A stretch of DNA of 16,222 bases, taken from assembly GCA_039184055.1 (NCBI GenBank), contig JBCDBH010000108.1, forward strand, positions 1 to 16,222, in the 5' to 3' direction. Positions 13,565-16,222 of the stretch are shown here, piece after piece (the stretch's first letter is position 1; every line of letters begins with the position of its first letter). Below the pieces are notes generated by a model, which saw nothing but the letters and a program-made list of their open reading frames with translations, was not told where the DNA came from and searched no databases. Position numbers and translations under genes: made by a program. The stretch is from JBCDBH01 sp039184055. GTDB lineage: Bacteria > Acidobacteriota > Thermoanaerobaculia > Multivoradales > J023.

Positions 13565-16222
13565 ATGACGAAGCCCGACGGCACTCTTCTTCTCAGCCTT
13601 GTCCGCCCCGACGGTACGCCCCTTGGCGGGCGTGCCGACATCCTTCTCGAGCACCAGGAAATCGACGATCGTCACGTCATCCGTGACGCCGACGCCTCGA
13701 AGCGGCTCCGCATCACCGGTTTGCACCGCGCACCCAAGGGCTTCTACAGCCTGCGGATCGATCCGGAAGACTTCGCTCCGGTGGGTCAGTTCATCAACAT
13801 TCGACCGAGCGGCGACACCGAGGTCGAGATCTCCTTCGGCACCGCGATCACCCGCCCGTCCCAGCCGCGATTCACGGTCTTTGTCGCTGACTACGCTTCC
13901 AAGGTGGTCGACGACGCCACGGTCACGTTGCACCCTCTGGAGAACCAAAACCTCACCGATCGAAACTCGATCGCTCTTCGTTTCGACGCCCGGAGCCAGG
14001 AGTACGGCACGCGCGAAGCACGTCCCGGCGCCTACCGTCTCGAGGTTCGCGCAACGGGCTTCGAAAACGTCGAGCGCGAGGTCGAGGTCCAGCCGGCGGG
14101 AGGCAAAGAAACCGTCATCTTGGGCAAAAAAGGCATGCCCAGCTACCAGCGTGGCAAGGTACGAGTTCCCTTCGAGCCCGAGCCTCGGCTCATCGCCTGC
14201 ACGCTCGATAGTCGCGTCTCGGACCAAGATCTCGCGAGGCTCGACGAGCTCACCGGCGCGTTGACTCTCGAACCCGTCGACGTGCCCGAAGCAGCCTGGA
14301 ACGAAGGCGTCCGTCTCTTCACACTGCCGACCTCCGCCGGTGAAGACGAGCAAGAAACCACCTTAGGCCGCTTGCTCGAGCTTTCGTTCGTGCTCCATGC
14401 CGGCGCGGTGATCCAGGTCGGCGAACACTCCGTTTCCTATCTCACCGCCGAGCTGATCGTCCGCTTCGCCGCTCACGTCACGCGTGACGACGCCGAACAG
14501 ATCCTCGGGCGTCTCGATCTCGACGTGTTGCGCACCGTTCCCTACTCCGCCAACACCTTTCACGTCCGCTGGTCACGACCGGGCACCTACCGGCTGCTCG
14601 ACCGTGCCGCCGAGCTCACAGCACAAGACGACATCGAGTGGGCCGAGCCCAACCTGGTGAGCACCGCCGAGCTCGACGCCATCGTTCCCACCGACTTCCT
14701 GTGGTCCGGGGTGTGGGATCGCCAGCTGGTCGGCACCCCCGACGCCTGGCAGGCCCTGCAAGACGACGGTCTCGAAGCCTATGGCGATCCAAGCCTCATC
14801 ATCGCCGCGATCGACCAGGGCATCCAGTCGACCGGAGGCGTACCCGCCCACCCCGACTTCCAAGGCACGGTCAGCGACGGTAGCGACAAGGTCTACCAGC
14901 TCTACGATTTCCGCACCCTGGTGGCGCACAACGACGCCCCTCCCGGCGATCACGGTATGGGGGTCTCCGGCGTCGCTGCGGCCAAGGCTGGCAACGCGTC
15001 GATCATCGTCGGCCAAGAAGAAGGACTGGCCGGCGCCGCGCCCAATTGTCGTCTCATGGGGTTGATCTACCCCGTCACTGAAATCGACCGCGCCGACATG
15101 TACATCTGGGCCGCCGGCTTCGATCCCAACAGTCCACGCGTCGGTTTTCCCGCGCCGATTACGCCGGGCGCCGATCTCTTCACCACCAGCATCGGCTTCG
15201 GCGCGGGTGCGCCGATCTCGGGACTGGCAGCCAACATGCTCGACTACCTCACCACCTTTGGTCGGGGCGGCAAAGGCTGCGCCTGCTTCTTCTCGGCCGG
15301 CAACGCCAACAACAACTTCACCAACTACCGTCCATGGGCGGCCTACGAAAAAACCTGGGGCATGGCCGCATCGACCCTCGACGACGACGGCACGACCGAG
15401 ATCCGCGCCCCGTACAGCGGCTTCGGCCCGGTCGAGCTCTGTGCACCGAGTCATGATCGATACGATGCCGATCCTCCTCAAGTCGAACACAACCCCCCCG
15501 ACCGCTACGGCACCTGGTCGGCCGATCTGGTGGGTACGGGTAATCTGATCGGTCACGTCGCCACCGAGACCACCCTGACCGCGGCGGTCAACGCCGGCGA
15601 CACCACCCTGCCGGTGGTCTCGAGCGCCGGCTTCTCGGTTGGCGACCGCTTGCTCATCGAGCTTCCAGGTGCCGACGGTAGCGAAACCGCGGTCGTCACC
15701 AACGTGCCCTCGCTGACCGAGATCGAAGTCGACGCCCTGGTCAACGACCACGACAACGGTGACCCCGTCATGACCGGTGCCGCCAACTACAAGAACAACT
15801 TCGGTGGCACCTCCTCGGCGACGCCACTCGCCGCGGGCGTCGCCGCGCTCGCCCTGTCGGCCAACCCCGACCTCACCTGGATCGAGCTTCGCCACATCAT
15901 GCGTGAGTCGGCGATCAAGATCGATCCGGCCAACAACCACCCGATCGGTCGATGGCTCGACGTCAACGGTGATCCCTCGGAGATGAGCGGGCTGCCTCCC
16001 GCGTACAGCGCCTGGTACGGCTACGGCCGTGTCGATGCCGCTGGCGCGGTGAACGCCGCGCTCGCCTACCCGTTCTCGCGTGACCTGATGATTCGCGACA
16101 ACCTCGCCGACGTCGGTACCGTGCCGGTGGGCTCCCCGTTCTGGACAAGCCCCGACATCTGGGTGCGCAACACCGATCCGGCGATCGAAGGCGCCGCCGC
16201 GTTACCCGCGTTCGACCCGTCA
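13565..16222 (+). CDS. Multidomain S8 (subtilisin-like) serine peptidase, 3' truncated by window
   Basis: The frame is open for 886 codons to the window edge. AAGGAG about 8 nt before the ATG fixes the start. Order: two beta-sandwich, carboxypeptidase-regulatory-like segments (about 5-90 and 100-180); a region of unclear fold; a subtilisin prodomain (about 296-365; ELIVRFAAHVTRDDAEQILG to IEWAEPN); then the S8 catalytic domain. The triad is intact: Asp417 (IIAAIDQG), His463 (DHGMGVSGVAAA), Ser750 (GGTSSATPLAAG), with oxyanion Asn580 (FFSAGN). Asn and Ser lie 170 residues apart (66 in subtilisin) because of inserts, including a VNAGDTTLPVVSSAGF module (about 669-737). After the catalytic domain, RDLMIRDNLADVG and SPDIWVRN begin a C-terminal domain. 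No signal peptide is visible at the chosen start. It is probably in one transcription unit with the upstream secreted protein. Confidence 0.95.
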   Translation, partial: MTKPDGTLLLSLVRPDGTPLGGRADILLEHQEIDDRHVIRDADASKRLRITGLHRAPKGFYSLRIDPEDFAPVGQFINIRPSGDTEVEISFGTAITRPSQPRFTVFVADYASKVVDDATVTLHPLENQNLTDRNSIALRFDARSQEYGTREARPGAYRLEVRATGFENVEREVEVQPAGGKETVILGKKGMPSYQRGKVRVPFEPEPRLIACTLDSRVSDQDLARLDELTGALTLEPVDVPEAAWNEGVRLFTLPTSAGEDEQETTLGRLLELSFVLHAGAVIQVGEHSVSYLTAELIVRFAAHVTRDDAEQILGRLDLDVLRTVPYSANTFHVRWSRPGTYRLLDRAAELTAQDDIEWAEPNLVSTAELDAIVPTDFLWSGVWDRQLVGTPDAWQALQDDGLEAYGDPSLIIAAIDQGIQSTGGVPAHPDFQGTVSDGSDKVYQLYDFRTLVAHNDAPPGDHGMGVSGVAAAKAGNASIIVGQEEGLAGAAPNCRLMGLIYPVTEIDRADMYIWAAGFDPNSPRVGFPAPITPGADLFTTSIGFGAGAPISGLAANMLDYLTTFGRGGKGCACFFSAGNANNNFTNYRPWAAYEKTWGMAASTLDDDGTTEIRAPYSGFGPVELCAPSHDRYDADPPQVEHNPPDRYGTWSADLVGTGNLIGHVATETTLTAAVNAGDTTLPVVSSAGFSVGDRLLIELPGADGSETAVVTNVPSLTEIEVDALVNDHDNGDPVMTGAANYKNNFGGTSSATPLAAGVAALALSANPDLTWIELRHIMRESAIKIDPANNHPIGRWLDVNGDPSEMSGLPPAYSAWYGYGRVDAAGAVNAALAYPFSRDLMIRDNLADVGTVPVGSPFWTSPDIWVRNTDPAIEGAAALPAFDPS

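Noticed and set aside
14573..15940. 455-codon open frame on the minus strand inside the S8 peptidase gene
   Set aside because: It is antisense to a gene with all S8 catalytic motifs. The translation is Val/Gly/Asp/Arg-rich without domain features, as expected from the opposite strand of GC-rich coding DNA.
1..16222. tRNA, rRNA, riboswitch, transposase or prophage genes
   Set aside because: None was recognised by eye. All gene-free gaps are 205 bp or shorter and contain only the promoter, hairpin and terminator candidates listed.

Overview
The window is GC-rich, tightly packed bacterial chromosome. It holds ten complete protein genes and two genes cut by the window edges, with no tRNA, rRNA, IS element or CRISPR array seen. 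Gene content suggests a Gram-negative, diderm heterotroph: an outer-membrane-type lipoprotein signal, the peptidoglycan recycling ligase Mpl, a type II citrate synthase, a formiminotransferase, a DUF1573 protein and a multidomain S8 peptidase. The style of the proteins (acidic/proline-rich TPR proteins, CHAT proteins beside sigma/anti-sigma pairs, S8 peptidases with a 'SPDIWVRN' tail) resembles Acidobacteriota. That placement is a judgement from style and was not tested.

Layout. Positions 1-542 hold the tail of an unidentified gene coupled by an ATGA overlap to a small lipoprotein. Positions 539-3297 (minus) hold a membrane-anchored TPR protein coupled by TGATG to an RDD-family membrane protein. 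Positions 3489-4403 (plus) hold a single-domain glutamate formiminotransferase, convergent with mpl (4400-5860, minus). Positions 6052-7044 (plus) hold an exported DUF1573 protein ending in a strong intrinsic terminator. A well-formed sigma70-type promoter follows, then citrate synthase (7250-8515).

The right half (8448-16222) looks like one functional locus. On the minus strand lie an ECF-like sigma factor, a zinc-finger transmembrane anti-sigma factor (ATGA overlap) and a large TPR-CHAT protein with a signal peptide and a C-terminal membrane anchor. Divergently, on the plus strand, lie a secreted protein of unknown family that looks beta-rich and a large S8 (subtilisin-like) peptidase that runs off the window. 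The working hypothesis is an envelope signalling module. The anti-sigma factor exposes a C-terminal domain outside the cytoplasm, and the CHAT protease is predicted to be tethered on that same side, so it is a candidate to cleave or regulate the anti-sigma factor. The divergent secreted protein and S8 peptidase would be candidate outputs or partners. Sigma-anti-sigma coupling is seen directly in the gene overlap; the proteolytic link is inference.

The genome is very compact. Both tail-to-tail pairs on the left share 4 bp at their stop codons, citrate synthase and the CHAT gene overlap antisense by 68 bp, and no gene-free stretch exceeds about 205 bp.
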